DNA of 64,000 nt, taken from the NCBI GenBank assembly GCA_002690655.1, contig NZFL01000012.1, forward strand, positions 65,429 to 129,428. The letters run 5' to 3'. Numbering within the stretch: the stretch's first letter is position 1; each line of letters begins with the position of its first letter. The notes below the pieces were generated by a model. That model saw only the letters and a list, made by a program, of their open reading frames with translations, was not told the origin of the DNA and did no database searches. Of this stretch, positions 36,995 through 45,931 are shown in pieces. The stretch is from Pedosphaera sp. (GTDB lineage Bacteria; Verrucomicrobiota; Verrucomicrobiia; Limisphaerales; AAA164-E04). The position numbers were made by a program, and so were the translations under genes.

Positions 36995-38122
36995 TCACTT
37001 CACTGAAATCTCAGAAGCTGTGAATTCCAACTTGCCGTTCATATTAGCAATTGTTCCTTGAGCAACAACTGCAACAGTCGATTGACATACTTTGCTGTGG
37101 AATGAGCGACTGACTTTGTTTTGGTCCAGCGCATAGATCAAATCCTTGCCGTCCACTGAGACTCTGATGGCATTCTGGCATGTCCTTGCCTGTTTGAGCT
37201 CACATTTGAGGCACAAGGCCTCTCCTGTCAGGGTTTTTTTCTCCTGAAGTTTAAGACTGGTTGGGGTGAAGATGGATTGATCTCCCTCTTCAGCCAGAGT
37301 GCCAATGGCGACAATCTCCGCCTGAGCAGAGCAAAGATTCTTGTGAAAACCGTTACTGCATTCGTTTTTTGCAAAAACGTAAAGTTTTTCTTTGCCGTTA
37401 ATGCTTGTAGTCAGTGCATTTTGACAGGTATCAGATTTTTTGAGTGCACATTTCAAGCAGCTGCCAGTGCCTTTGATGGTCAAACTCGCCGGGACTTTTT
37501 TCTTTCCCGTGTCGACTTTCGACTGCTTGCCAGAAGCCTCTTCTATTTTGGATGCCGTAATTTTCTTGACACCGCCAACTTCCGTGAGCTTACCGTAAAC
37601 GACAGTGGGAGTTGATTTTTGACAAACTTTTTCATGATAAGCCTTGCTCACATCGTTGTGTTCGAGGAAGTGTAATTTGCCGTCGATGATGATACCGTTT
37701 TGACAAGCGCTGGTCAATTTACTGATGCACTTGGTGCAGACCCCTGTTCCTTTGAACGTTTGATCGCCTGATGCTTTCTTCTCAGCTACCTCTGATTTTG
37801 CTACATCCCCTGCAAGACTGATTTTGGTAGCCACAAGAACTTTCTTACCCTTGACGTCCTTGACAGAACCAACTGCAGTAATGTTGGCGGTTCCAGAACA
37901 AAGGTTTTTGTGAAATGCCTTACTAACGGCGTTATGCTCGAGCAAATAGAGGGTATCACCTGATTTCAGCGCATTCTGACATGCATCCGTTTGTTTCAAT
38001 TTGCATTTGGCACAGCTACCAGTGCCGGAAAGAGTTACCTCAACGGGATCAGCAAAAACGCTGGATTGGTAGCCCATCACAAGAGCCATGGCACACGAGA
38101 GTGCAAGAAGTGTCTTTTTCAT
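36995..38122 (-). CDS. Exported protein of four Cys/His repeats, unknown function
   Basis: A 375-residue protein from the ATG at 38122, with signal peptide MKKTLLALSCAMALVMGYQS. Four ~85-90 residue repeats each carry C-x2-C-x7-C-Q-N and, 23-27 residues after the third cysteine, an aromatic-H-x3-C: C37/C40/C48/H71/C75, C129/C132/C140/H163/C167, C222/C225/C233/H260/C264 and C304/C307/C315/H342/C346. Each repeat ends with a short beta-rich segment (GxVKDVKGKKVLVATKI type). Sixteen invariant cysteines and four histidines suggest metal or cluster binding, or disulfides; the CxxC is not CxxCH, so heme c is unlikely. I cannot place it in a named family; DUF6370-like proteins are a weak resemblance. 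A terminator follows. Confidence 0.85.
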   Translation of the reverse strand: MKKTLLALSCAMALVMGYQSSVFADPVEVTLSGTGSCAKCKLKQTDACQNALKSGDTLYLLEHNAVSKAFHKNLCSGTANITAVGSVKDVKGKKVLVATKISLAGDVAKSEVAEKKASGDQTFKGTGVCTKCISKLTSACQNGIIIDGKLHFLEHNDVSKAYHEKVCQKSTPTVVYGKLTEVGGVKKITASKIEEASGKQSKVDTGKKKVPASLTIKGTGSCLKCALKKSDTCQNALTTSINGKEKLYVFAKNECSNGFHKNLCSAQAEIVAIGTLAEEGDQSIFTPTSLKLQEKKTLTGEALCLKCELKQARTCQNAIRVSVDGKDLIYALDQNKVSRSFHSKVCQSTVAVVAQGTIANMNGKLEFTASEISVK

Positions 38123-38322
38123 AATGTGTAATAATCTTTGGAGCAAGCCGCCTGTGAAAGAAACAGGCTATTTTAATCTATGGTTTTCCTTATGCCTCGT
38201 CGTGAGGGTATCTGTATCAAAAGATTGAGTGTAGGAATTGTATCATGGCATACCACTTTGGCAATCAATAAATTGCAAGCTGAGTCACCCGTTGATTTAT
38301 ATTGCTAAGACAAGCGTTGCCC

Positions 38323-39231
38323 TCATCGCGAATAAATTGGCCCATTGAAGAGCACGTTGGGAATCGGATCTTTGTTGATAATTTTGTAAGTAGTGATCCA
38401 TTTAACCATTTCAGCACTGCCTCCAAAGGTCCCAACCACTGCACCACCGGGCAAATTGTCTATAGTGCTTTGACCATTTTTATTATCGAGTTCCCACCAT
38501 GTAGCAAGACCTGCATGGCGAATGGAAACACCGTTACCCGTGTTGCCAGGAGGGGGTACGTTGGATGCATCGTTGAAATTCAATGGATCGAGCTCGTTCT
38601 GCTCCCACAGTTGCCAGTCAGTCGCGTTGTAATTGGTCAACTTATAGGTTTTCCCACTCGGTAGAGCGGGTTTTCCTATATTGTTATAACCACCAATAGT
38701 GCCATTCCAGCAATAGGATGTAATTTTGACCGGGCGAGCCAGCCATAAATCCTTGAGCTTACCTCGGCGACGGGATGAAACATCCTTGGGGCACCAAAGC
38801 ACTTTCTGATCTGAAATGTACGATCCCAGTTGACTTATTTGAAAAAAGGCCAATTGATTTTCAAACGCTTGAGAGTCCACGTCCTTGCCTGCGGCAGACC
38901 CAGGTGCGTTCGGACGCCCCGGCAATCTGCCTTTGTTACTTGTTGCATAAAGCCAGTTTTCCGGACCGCTCAAATTCCCTCCCCATGACGGATGGGCAAT
39001 ATAATCCTCATTATCTCCAGCATACATATGGCTTGCTAGAAGCACTTGTTTGACGTTGTTCAAATCCAAAGTCAATTGAGCTTTGTCTTTCGCCCTCCCC
39101 AGTGCCGGCAATAGCATTCCTGCAAGAATGGCGATAATGGCGATGACGACTAGCAGCTCGATCAGAGTAAATGCTCTGATTGCAGCCTCCTCCTTGATCA
39201 CGCATTTTTTAGCGGAATTAGCATTTTTCAT
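38323..39231 (-). CDS. Type II secretion-like prepilin, orphan (second copy)
   Basis: A 302-residue prepilin-like protein from the ATG at 39231 ([10 protein letters not shown]). A charged leader of about 20 residues precedes [19 protein letters not shown], with cleavage expected between A and F. The mature part shares with the protein at 8495 the motifs [25 protein letters not shown] and HPSWGG, so the two are paralogues of one family. There is no pilus or secretion machinery nearby. An open frame continues upstream to 39339, but its residues do not look like a leader. It is on the same strand and 200 bp upstream of the Cys-repeat gene. Confidence 0.87.
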   Translation of the reverse strand: MKNANSAKKCVIKEEAAIRAFTLIELLVVIAIIAILAGMLLPALGRAKDKAQLTLDLNNVKQVLLASHMYAGDNEDYIAHPSWGGNLSGPENWLYATSNKGRLPGRPNAPGSAAGKDVDSQAFENQLAFFQISQLGSYISDQKVLWCPKDVSSRRRGKLKDLWLARPVKITSYCWNGTIGGYNNIGKPALPSGKTYKLTNYNATDWQLWEQNELDPLNFNDASNVPPPGNTGNGVSIRHAGLATWWELDNKNGQSTIDNLPGGAVVGTFGGSAEMVKWITTYKIINKDPIPNVLFNGPIYSR

Positions 39232-39704
39232 ATTAGCATTAATTAAGGGTTTTATATTAGGGAGAACATTGTATTTGAACAGTACATAATGATCGAGTGC
39301 CCGTGGGGGACATGAACTATTGAGCATGAGGCATGCCAAGCTGTTTTCACGGGAGGGTAAAAAGAATGCAATATATACGGGTACAACAGGTAGAGCCTAT
39401 TGCATTTACTGGGTGATCACAAAGATACAAGGTTAACGTGATTAAGAATCAACAGTTGTTAAGATTTTACTCACTCTTCAAAAACAAACGGATTCAGTGT
39501 CTGTATTTAGTCTGATACTACGACGCCATGGGGTTCATGGGGCACCCTTTCATTGTGCCCCCGGTAACAGGAATGAAACATTCAGATTCCAAGGTTGAAC
39601 TCATTTCAAAACTACGTAAGCCCGCCTGAAGCAGAAACTTCAGGGGCTCAGGATTTCCAGAAAAATAAGGAAGCTACCCTTTTAAGATGCTGCTCTCCTG
39701 ATTT
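39232..39704. other. Gene-free region between the prepilin-like gene and the Gfo/Idh gene
   Basis: No coding frame here is convincing. The left part should contain the prepilin-gene promoter on the minus strand. A hairpin lies at 39620-39648 near the end of the Gfo/Idh gene (listed separately). The remainder shows nothing I can name. Confidence 0.5.
39620..39648 (-). terminator. Probable terminator hairpin after the Gfo/Idh gene
   Basis: CCTGAAG (39625-39631) pairs with CTTCAGG (39638-39644) around a 6-base loop, and the outer AGCCC/GGGCT segments extend the stem with a small bulge. On the minus strand only a short T-run (TAGTTTTG) follows, so it is a moderate candidate. Confidence 0.5.
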
Positions 39705-41084
39705 TCAAGCAAAAGTGGGGGGCGCAAAACCATCACGGTATTCACGACCGACGATTTCCTTGTTTGCCTCGTCATGATTTGTAAACAGGTGGGTTTTGGC
39801 ATTCCAAAGCAGTTCCTGGCCGGGATAACGGGTTGCTTTCACTGCAAGAAGAGCAGGTTCAGTAATTCTGACTCCGACATTAAATGGAGCCCAGACGAAG
39901 CGGTCTTCTCCCAGACAGAGCTCGGCCCAGTCCTCCCAATGATGACGTGGCTCAACCTTTGGCAGCGGTTCGTTTTCCGCAACTTTACCATTACGAAATA
40001 TTGTGATCCCCCCATTAGCTTCCAACAGCAACGTTCCTTCTTCACAAACAACCATTGTTCGATTGGCCCCTACTTTCATTGGCGGTAATCCAAGTGCCGA
40101 GAATGAAGGTAGCAAGCCAGAGTCGTTGTATTGCACTACGAATTTGTCGCGTGCGAATTGATCGCCGCCAGGGTAGGTAAGCGTACTCTGATTATGAGAA
40201 GAGTGTCCGGCATTTGAAGCTCGATGAGTGTGGGTAATCACCGATTCAGGTGAAGGCAGGTCATAGGCAAAGTAGAGCAGGTCTAAAAGATGGCAACCCC
40301 AGTCAGCCAACTGCCCACCGCCGGTGTCCCAGTATGCCCGCCAGCGACGAGGCGCCAGATCGTCACTGTACCCGATATCCTTGTTGATAGGGCCTCTCCA
40401 TAAATCCCAATTCAAATTATCAGGCACAGGTTTCGCCGCAGGCAAATCACTGTAAGGGGCGGAGAAATAATGTCCTCTCTTGATTCCTCCAGTCCAGACG
40501 TAAGCTGCCACCGGTTTACCTAATTGATTGCGCCGTAGCATTTCAACGGATTGCATGCGCCCTGTACGACATGCCCGTTGATTCCCCATTTGAGTGACGA
40601 GTTCGGGACGAGCTGCCAACCCTTCACGGATCATTCGGAGTTCATCCAATTGCTGAACCAATGGCTTTTGACCGTAAATATGTTTACGGTGTTTCATCGC
40701 CGTCAGCATCATCGGGGCATGGTGAAAGTCAGGCGTGTCCACAATCACAGCATCGAACGTATCTGCGCGATTGGCAAAAGCTTCGCGATAATCAGAAACC
40801 GTCCAGGCACCGCCGTAATCAGCAGCGACCTTCTTCATGATGTTTCTATCGATATCACAAAAGCCAACAAATTTGGAACGTTTGTGTTTTTTTAAACCAT
40901 TTCGCTGCATACCACCAATACCGCCCACACCAATTTGAAAAATCTGGAGATGACTGTTCTTGTTGGCCTGGAGGCGTGTTGTCAGTGAAGGAGCAGCCAT
41001 GAGCGTAGTGGCGATCACGCCATTGCGAAGGAAGGTTCGCCGAGTCACAGTTCCAGCAGGTTTAGCAGTGTTTTTTGTTTTCAT
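39705..41084 (-). CDS. Gfo/Idh/MocA-family oxidoreductase, Tat-exported
   Basis: A 459-residue NAD(P)-dependent oxidoreductase-like protein of the kind abundant in Verrucomicrobia and Planctomycetes. From the ATG at 41084 there is a twin-arginine signal, TRRTFLRNG with R15-R16, then a Rossmann site with GVGGIGG, and the segment HIYGQKPLVQ, where the usual E-K-P is Q-K-P. Later WDTGGGQLADWGCHLLDL carries the conserved histidine. Tat export would deliver it folded with its cofactor, and periplasmic sugar oxidoreduction or glycoside cleavage is a reported role for relatives. It is divergent from the sialidase-like gene, suggesting joint sugar use, by inference. Confidence 0.9.
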   Translation of the reverse strand: MKTKNTAKPAGTVTRRTFLRNGVIATTLMAAPSLTTRLQANKNSHLQIFQIGVGGIGGMQRNGLKKHKRSKFVGFCDIDRNIMKKVAADYGGAWTVSDYREAFANRADTFDAVIVDTPDFHHAPMMLTAMKHRKHIYGQKPLVQQLDELRMIREGLAARPELVTQMGNQRACRTGRMQSVEMLRRNQLGKPVAAYVWTGGIKRGHYFSAPYSDLPAAKPVPDNLNWDLWRGPINKDIGYSDDLAPRRWRAYWDTGGGQLADWGCHLLDLLYFAYDLPSPESVITHTHRASNAGHSSHNQSTLTYPGGDQFARDKFVVQYNDSGLLPSFSALGLPPMKVGANRTMVVCEEGTLLLEANGGITIFRNGKVAENEPLPKVEPRHHWEDWAELCLGEDRFVWAPFNVGVRITEPALLAVKATRYPGQELLWNAKTHLFTNHDEANKEIVGREYRDGFAPPTFA

Positions 41085-41284
41085 AGGGATTAACAAACTA
41101 TGCACGCACTCCGTCAAATCTCAAGCCCTAGTATTGATCGTGGATATCAAGACAGGATCACTGCGGAAGCCAGAACACCGGTTGTTCAGTTTATTGTATT
41201 TTTCATGAAATCTAATCGGAAAGAACCTTTTAAAGTTGCCAGTCAGGGATTGAAACCCAGCCGGCAAATGCTTATGGTGACCTG

Positions 41285-42352
41285 ATGATTTCACGTTTAC
41301 TGAAACCATGGATAGGTTCCATGCATATTTTTCTGGGGATGCTTTTATGTTTCGCAACTCAAGGTGCCAATCTCAAATCTGACATAAAGAACTTATCTTC
41401 CCCTTACAATGACACTCCAAACATTATCGAAACCAAGGATGGATTACTCCTTGTCTGGGCAAGTGGCTCACGCCCCGGATATGCGGACGTCACTATTCAG
41501 CAATCCCGTTGGGACGGAAAAACATGGTCTCTCCCCACTATGGTAGCGTCTCACACTACAAAAAAAACAGGCGCTCAGCAAGCTTGCTGGAATCCGGTCT
41601 TAACCAAAGTTTCCAATGGTCAGTTGGCCCTGTTTTATCAGGTGGGACTTTCGCGTGAAACATGGTCGGGCCGCATGAAAATCTCATATGATGGAGGTCA
41701 TTCGTGGACAAAGGAGAGAAAGTTGAGGAAAGGCATTCACGGCCCTATCAAAAACAAGGCCATCGAGCTTAAGGATGGGAGATTACTCTGCCCATCAGCA
41801 ACAGCAAACGCGGGTTGGCGTGTCCACCTTGAATTTGTCACTCCTTTCAGAGAAAACTGGGGATTCATGAAAACAAAACCCTTGAATTTCCCCGGTGAGT
41901 ATAGAGCTACGGAACCCTCAATATTGATGCATGATGATCAAAATATTCAGGTTTTGTGTCGAACCAAACAAGGTTACCTAACCGAATTCTGGAGCTACAA
42001 CGGTGCCAAGAGCTGGCAACCCATGGAACGTTTAGCCATACCTGCGCCTAACAGTGGATTTGACGCCGTAAAATTGAACGACGGGAGATTTGCCATCGTT
42101 TACAACCATAGCCCGAAGTTAACCGACCGTATCAATCTGGCGATCAGTCCAAATGGAAAAGATTGGGAAGCTATTGAAGTCCTTGATCAGGGCCCATCCG
42201 AACATTTTCAAAACCCATCTATTATTCAAACAAAGAACAATCAAGTGCATATTGTTTATACGATCAACCAAAACCGATTCCAACACGTGCAAATGGATCC
42301 GACCCTTTTCAGGGGAAAACCGATTGCCAACGGAATCTGGCCCATCCTGTAA
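41285..42352 (+). CDS. Sialidase-like (BNR/Asp-box) exported protein
   Basis: A 355-residue protein with signal sequence (MHIFLGMLLCFATQGA, starting at residue 13 of the frame) and a six-bladed beta-propeller typical of the exo-alpha-sialidase-like BNR family. Visible landmarks are the Asp-box SYDGGHSWT, the GIHGPIKNKAIELKDGRLLCP segment, ILMHDDQNIQVLCRTKQG with the arginine of the active-site triad, and PNSGFDAVKLNDGRFAIVYN. The classical N-terminal RIP motif is not obvious, so true sialidase activity is uncertain; other unsaturated or acidic sugar hydrolysis is possible. It is 9 bp upstream of the RidA-like gene. Confidence 0.85.
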   Translation: MISRLLKPWIGSMHIFLGMLLCFATQGANLKSDIKNLSSPYNDTPNIIETKDGLLLVWASGSRPGYADVTIQQSRWDGKTWSLPTMVASHTTKKTGAQQACWNPVLTKVSNGQLALFYQVGLSRETWSGRMKISYDGGHSWTKERKLRKGIHGPIKNKAIELKDGRLLCPSATANAGWRVHLEFVTPFRENWGFMKTKPLNFPGEYRATEPSILMHDDQNIQVLCRTKQGYLTEFWSYNGAKSWQPMERLAIPAPNSGFDAVKLNDGRFAIVYNHSPKLTDRINLAISPNGKDWEAIEVLDQGPSEHFQNPSIIQTKNNQVHIVYTINQNRFQHVQMDPTLFRGKPIANGIWPIL

Positions 42353-42361
42353 CAGACTGAA

Positions 42362-42829
42362 ATGACGAATCCGGAATCCAAAATAACAGAACTTAACCTC
42401 ACACTGCCACCTGCCCCGGCCCCGGCCGGCGTTTACAAGCCGTTGGTCATCCATGGCAATCTTGCCTATGTGTCCGGGCATGGTCCGGTTACCCTTGATG
42501 GCTCCCTACTCACTGGACGAGTCGGAGCTGATGTGGATAAAGAGCAAGGTAAACTGGCAGCAAGGCAGGTGGGTTTAACAATGCTGGCCACGCTCAAGAG
42601 CCAACTTGGAAGTCTGGACAGAGTTGCACGCGTGATCAAGCTGCTGGGAATGGTGAATGCCAATCCCGATTTTGAAGAGCATCCCTATGTCATCAATGGC
42701 TGTAGTGAATTATTTGCTGAGGTTTTTGGTCCCGAATATGGAATCGGCTCAAGAAGCGCCATAGGCATGGGATCATTGCCCGGAAATATTACCGTAGAGA
42801 TAGAGGCCATGTTCGAAATCACCGACTGA
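42362..42829 (+). CDS. RidA-family protein (YjgF/chorismate-mutase-like branch)
   Basis: A 155-residue member of the YjgF/YER057c/UK114 superfamily. Canonical RidA hydrolyses reactive enamine/imine intermediates released by PLP enzymes, but this protein belongs to the longer branch with the N-terminal LPPAPAPAGVYKP and conserved VSGHGP, whose activity is not defined. The C-terminal SRSAIGMGSLPGNITVEIEA carries the arginine that binds carboxylates in RidA. It sits 37 bp before a PLP enzyme of the D-threonine aldolase type, a fitting partner. It probably shares a transcript with the sialidase-like gene. Confidence 0.9.
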   Translation: MTNPESKITELNLTLPPAPAPAGVYKPLVIHGNLAYVSGHGPVTLDGSLLTGRVGADVDKEQGKLAARQVGLTMLATLKSQLGSLDRVARVIKLLGMVNANPDFEEHPYVINGCSELFAEVFGPEYGIGSRSAIGMGSLPGNITVEIEAMFEITD

Positions 42830-42866
42830 TCCTTTGTGAGGTCCGTGCTGTTTATAATCAACATCC

Positions 42867-43988
42867 ATGTCACCAGCAAATCAACCATGGTATCAAATCA
42901 TGAATGTGGAAGAAATCCCTTCCCCAGCCTTGCTGTTGTTTCCTGACCGGGTTCAGAGCAATATCCAGGGCATGCTTGACATGGTTGATGGCGATACAGA
43001 ACGTCTTTGCCCTCATGTAAAAACCATCAAGACGGAGGCAATCATCCGCATGATGGTTCGTTCAGGAATCAAGCAATTCAAATGCGCCACCATCGCTGAA
43101 GGTGAAACTGCAATCAAGGCTGGTGCCGCATCTGTGCTGCTCGCAATTCAACCCACCACATCCAATGCAAAACGATGGATCAACCTTGCAAAGGCACATC
43201 CCGATCGTGATTTTGGAACAATTGTTGACTGCAAGGAATCCATCGAGTCCTTGAGCGAATTAAGCAAACAAAACCGGATCTCCCTCAAGTTATGGATCGA
43301 CCTTAACATTGGGATGAACCGAACGGGAATTCTTCCCGGTGAAGAGGCAGTGAAACTGGGAGAATGGATTCAGTCACATGGGAATGTAGAATTAGGAGGA
43401 ATCCACGCTTACGATGGCCACCTGCACCAATCTTCGATTCAAGAAAGACAAGAGGCCTGCGAATGCTGGCATTCCAAATTGGGCGCATTCGTCAGTTTGT
43501 TGAAAAAAAACGGATTCGATCGCTTGCCCATTATTGCCGGTGGCACCCCTACGTTTTCAATGCAGGCAGCCAATCCGGAATTCATTTGCAGTCCGGGTAC
43601 CACAGTTCTTTGGGATGCAGGTTACGCCTCGCAATATGCTGATCTGGACTTTTCTTGGGCATGCGTCGTTTTGGCAAGAGTAATATCAAAACCTGCACCC
43701 GACCTTCTCTGTCTTGATCTGGGACACAAGGCCGTTGCATCAGAAATGGCGCCTCCCAGAATGAATTGCCTCAACTTGAAGGTAGATGAATGGGTTTCAC
43801 ACAGCGAAGAGCACCTTGTCGTTCGCTCCTCTGATGCCAGTCTATTTTCAGTAGGAGACACTGTTTATGCCATTCCCTGGCACATCTGCCCAACGGTGGC
43901 CCTGCATCAACACTTCCATGTCGTCGAAAATAGCCTCGCAAAAGAAAAATGGATGATTGAATCCAGAAACCGTATGCTGACATTTTGA
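42867..43988 (+). CDS. D-threonine aldolase / D-serine dehydratase-like PLP enzyme
   Basis: A 373-residue fold-type III PLP enzyme (alanine racemase-like N-domain). The Schiff-base lysine is K52 in CPHVKTIK, matching PHxKTHK of D-threonine aldolases. WIDLNIGMNRTGI and IAGGTPTF, with phosphate-binding residues, follow, and the C-terminal metal site HICPTVALHQH supplies the histidine and cysteine typical of the family. Such enzymes cleave D-3-hydroxyamino acids or dehydrate D-serine with a divalent metal. The substrate is unproven. The start at 42867 has an in-frame alternative at 42900 (MNVEEIPSP). Confidence 0.88.
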   Translation: MSPANQPWYQIMNVEEIPSPALLLFPDRVQSNIQGMLDMVDGDTERLCPHVKTIKTEAIIRMMVRSGIKQFKCATIAEGETAIKAGAASVLLAIQPTTSNAKRWINLAKAHPDRDFGTIVDCKESIESLSELSKQNRISLKLWIDLNIGMNRTGILPGEEAVKLGEWIQSHGNVELGGIHAYDGHLHQSSIQERQEACECWHSKLGAFVSLLKKNGFDRLPIIAGGTPTFSMQAANPEFICSPGTTVLWDAGYASQYADLDFSWACVVLARVISKPAPDLLCLDLGHKAVASEMAPPRMNCLNLKVDEWVSHSEEHLVVRSSDASLFSVGDTVYAIPWHICPTVALHQHFHVVENSLAKEKWMIESRNRMLTF

Positions 43989-44728
43989 TCTACCAACCTG
44001 GTCTTGTCACATGTGAACAGTATCAGGCTATTCATTCACTGTCTTTAAGAAGAACTTTGAATCTGCAAAGTTCAAGGTTCGGCGCAGGCATTATTCGACG
44101 ATCACCGCTGTTAAGAGTGAATGCATTCTCCTTTGTTTTCCTGACTTCATGGATAACGAATGTTCAGCTGAGCGCTTCCAATGTTATTTTCTGTATTCAA
44201 GACCTTGATGAAACTCGACTGTTGGCAAAAGAGGAAAGAAAACCACTCCTGATCATTTTCCGTTGCGAGCCTTGAATTGATGATCAACTTTTGGTGGCCA
44301 GCTTGTCTGAGAAAATGAATAAAAACGGACAGGCCGCCACCTGTTCTATCACCGTAAAATGAACTCTGGGCAAGCACATCTAAAGCATGCATCACGAAGG
44401 CTCTGGTCGCCCAGCGAACATGATATTTCGCCGGCATGGGCCCACTTGATAAGTGCAACGACAAAACCATCCCTCCAATTATTGAATGGCGGTATTGAGC
44501 CGATGTGAATTCATGAGGGCACGGTATCATTCCCCCAAAAAACACAAATTACAGACCAGGATCATTTTATTATCCAGCTAGGCCGGTATGCAGATGTTTG
44601 AGATGAACTCTGTTGTTATGAATTAACATCAAGTATTTACAGCGATAGGAACACGCCGGACTTTTTCAAATATATGGGCAAGCCCCAACTTAGTAAAAGC
44701 AGTTGAAAATTTTGATGGCAGAAAAATA
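43989..44728. other. 740-bp stretch with a probable gene remnant
   Basis: Apart from the thioredoxin-like remnant at 44117, this stretch shows no gene I can support. A 132-codon minus-strand frame (44147-44545) is open but has no recognisable motifs and lies antisense to the remnant. The region from 44580 to 44728 is A/T-rich and holds the tail of the MFS gene's 3' side. Confidence 0.5.
44117..44275 (+). pseudogene. Thioredoxin-like protein remnant with in-frame TGA at a cysteine position
   Basis: From a GTG at 44117 the frame reads a signal-like segment (FSFVFLTSW) then DLDETRLLAKEERKPLLIIF-RCEP and stops at TGA (44273-44275). To my knowledge, PVC thioredoxin-fold proteins have the same A-K-E-E-x-K-P-L-x-x-F-R-C-x-P context, followed at once by the CxxC cysteines. 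The TGA lies where the first cysteine would be. The frame continues after it as IDDQLLVASLSEKMNKNGQA and ends soon at a second stop (near 44364) without the rest of the domain. A dead gene fragment is the simplest reading; the start is a guess. Confidence 0.4.
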
Positions 44729-45931
44729 TTAATCGGAACGAATCCTCCGCAGCTGAGGAGCCCTCCAGACAATCAAAGCCAATGCAGCCAAGGCCAGCAA
44801 CATTCCAAATCCAAATATAGGTCTGAGGGAGTTGTCGGCATTTTCGGAAAGCCTGCCTGCCACAAAATTTGAAAGCATGGGTCCCATTCCAGAGCCAAAA
44901 ACAACAAGTAAAGTCTGAGCTGTTGCCCTGACTGATTTCCCTGCAATCATGTTGACGAGGATACTGAGTCCGATATGGAAAAAGACGATCACCATCCCCG
45001 TCAACAAATAGCTCAAAGCAAGCACCCAGGGGTTAGTGAAATAATAATAGAGAAAGTGACGCAACACCAGACAAACACAACCGGTCACTAGCGAAGATAC
45101 AAACCCCCACCGTCGTATATAGTAACGCAGGAAAGGAAAAAGCGCGACCTCCAATGCCACGCCTATGCATTGAATGGGCCCGATCCAGGCTTTGGGAACT
45201 CCATTTGACTGGAGATAAGGAGTGCCATAATAAACCACAAAAGAAAAAGAGCCTGACACCAGAAAAAAAGCACCTAGCAGGGTCATGTAATCCTTATTGC
45301 AGAACAGTTCCCTGACGCAGCGCCAGTAATCCAATTTATCCTGTTCGTTGACTTCATCTTCACTTTTTTGAATACGAGGCAACAGCAAAGTGCTACAGGA
45401 GGTGAGCAAAGAGGCCGCCATTCCCAGATAAAGCACAAACTGCATCGAACTCCCTTCATGGATAAACAGCCACCCGAAAATGATCACTGAAGGAACCATC
45501 CACCCAATGGACCCCCATGCTCTCAGAAAACCGAACTGCTCTTGAGGATCTTTCAGGTAATGAAAACTCAGCGCGTTGATCAAGGTGAAGGTTGGATGGT
45601 AAAAGGAGTAAAAAAGAACGAAGCTTAGAAGCAATCCACCAAAGGTAGTTTGAAACTGCATGAACAACAGGGACAAACAAGCCATGATGTTCAAAAAGGT
45701 AAATACCTTCTGGATCGGAACATACCGATCAGAGATCATTCCCCACACAAACGGAAACACGAGAAACGTGGAGGATGCGATTGAAAAAATAGTACCAATG
45801 GATGCAAAACTTAAGCCTTTTTCCTGCAACCAGATTGACATGAAAGGCAACACCGAGCCACCCACACAAAACTGAATGAGCATGACGATGAAGAGTGACG
45901 AAGGCACGTCCTTCCAGGGCGGAGCCTTCAT
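44729..45931 (-). CDS. MFS transporter, nucleoside/sugar:H+ symporter-like
   Basis: A 400-residue major facilitator superfamily protein with about 12 hydrophobic segments. The early motif SFASIGTIFSIASSTFLVFP, then WGMISDRY, and the FGFLRAWGSIGWMVPSVI segment fit the LacY/NupG-like MFS_1-like group. The substrate is unknown. Its ATG overlaps the stop of the helicase gene upstream (ATGA, 45928-45931), so it is the last gene of a three-gene operon and is translationally coupled to the helicase. Confidence 0.88.
   Translation of the reverse strand: MKAPPWKDVPSSLFIVMLIQFCVGGSVLPFMSIWLQEKGLSFASIGTIFSIASSTFLVFPFVWGMISDRYVPIQKVFTFLNIMACLSLLFMQFQTTFGGLLLSFVLFYSFYHPTFTLINALSFHYLKDPQEQFGFLRAWGSIGWMVPSVIIFGWLFIHEGSSMQFVLYLGMAASLLTSCSTLLLPRIQKSEDEVNEQDKLDYWRCVRELFCNKDYMTLLGAFFLVSGSFSFVVYYGTPYLQSNGVPKAWIGPIQCIGVALEVALFPFLRYYIRRWGFVSSLVTGCVCLVLRHFLYYYFTNPWVLALSYLLTGMVIVFFHIGLSILVNMIAGKSVRATAQTLLVVFGSGMGPMLSNFVAGRLSENADNSLRPIFGFGMLLALAALALIVWRAPQLRRIRSD

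Noticed and set aside
44273-44343. Selenocysteine codon at the TGA of the thioredoxin-like fragment
   Set aside because: The nearby hairpin does not resemble a bacterial SECIS with the expected position and loop, and the rest of the domain is missing.
44147-44545. 132-codon minus-strand open frame
   Set aside because: No recognisable motif or ribosome binding site, and it is antisense to the thioredoxin-like remnant.
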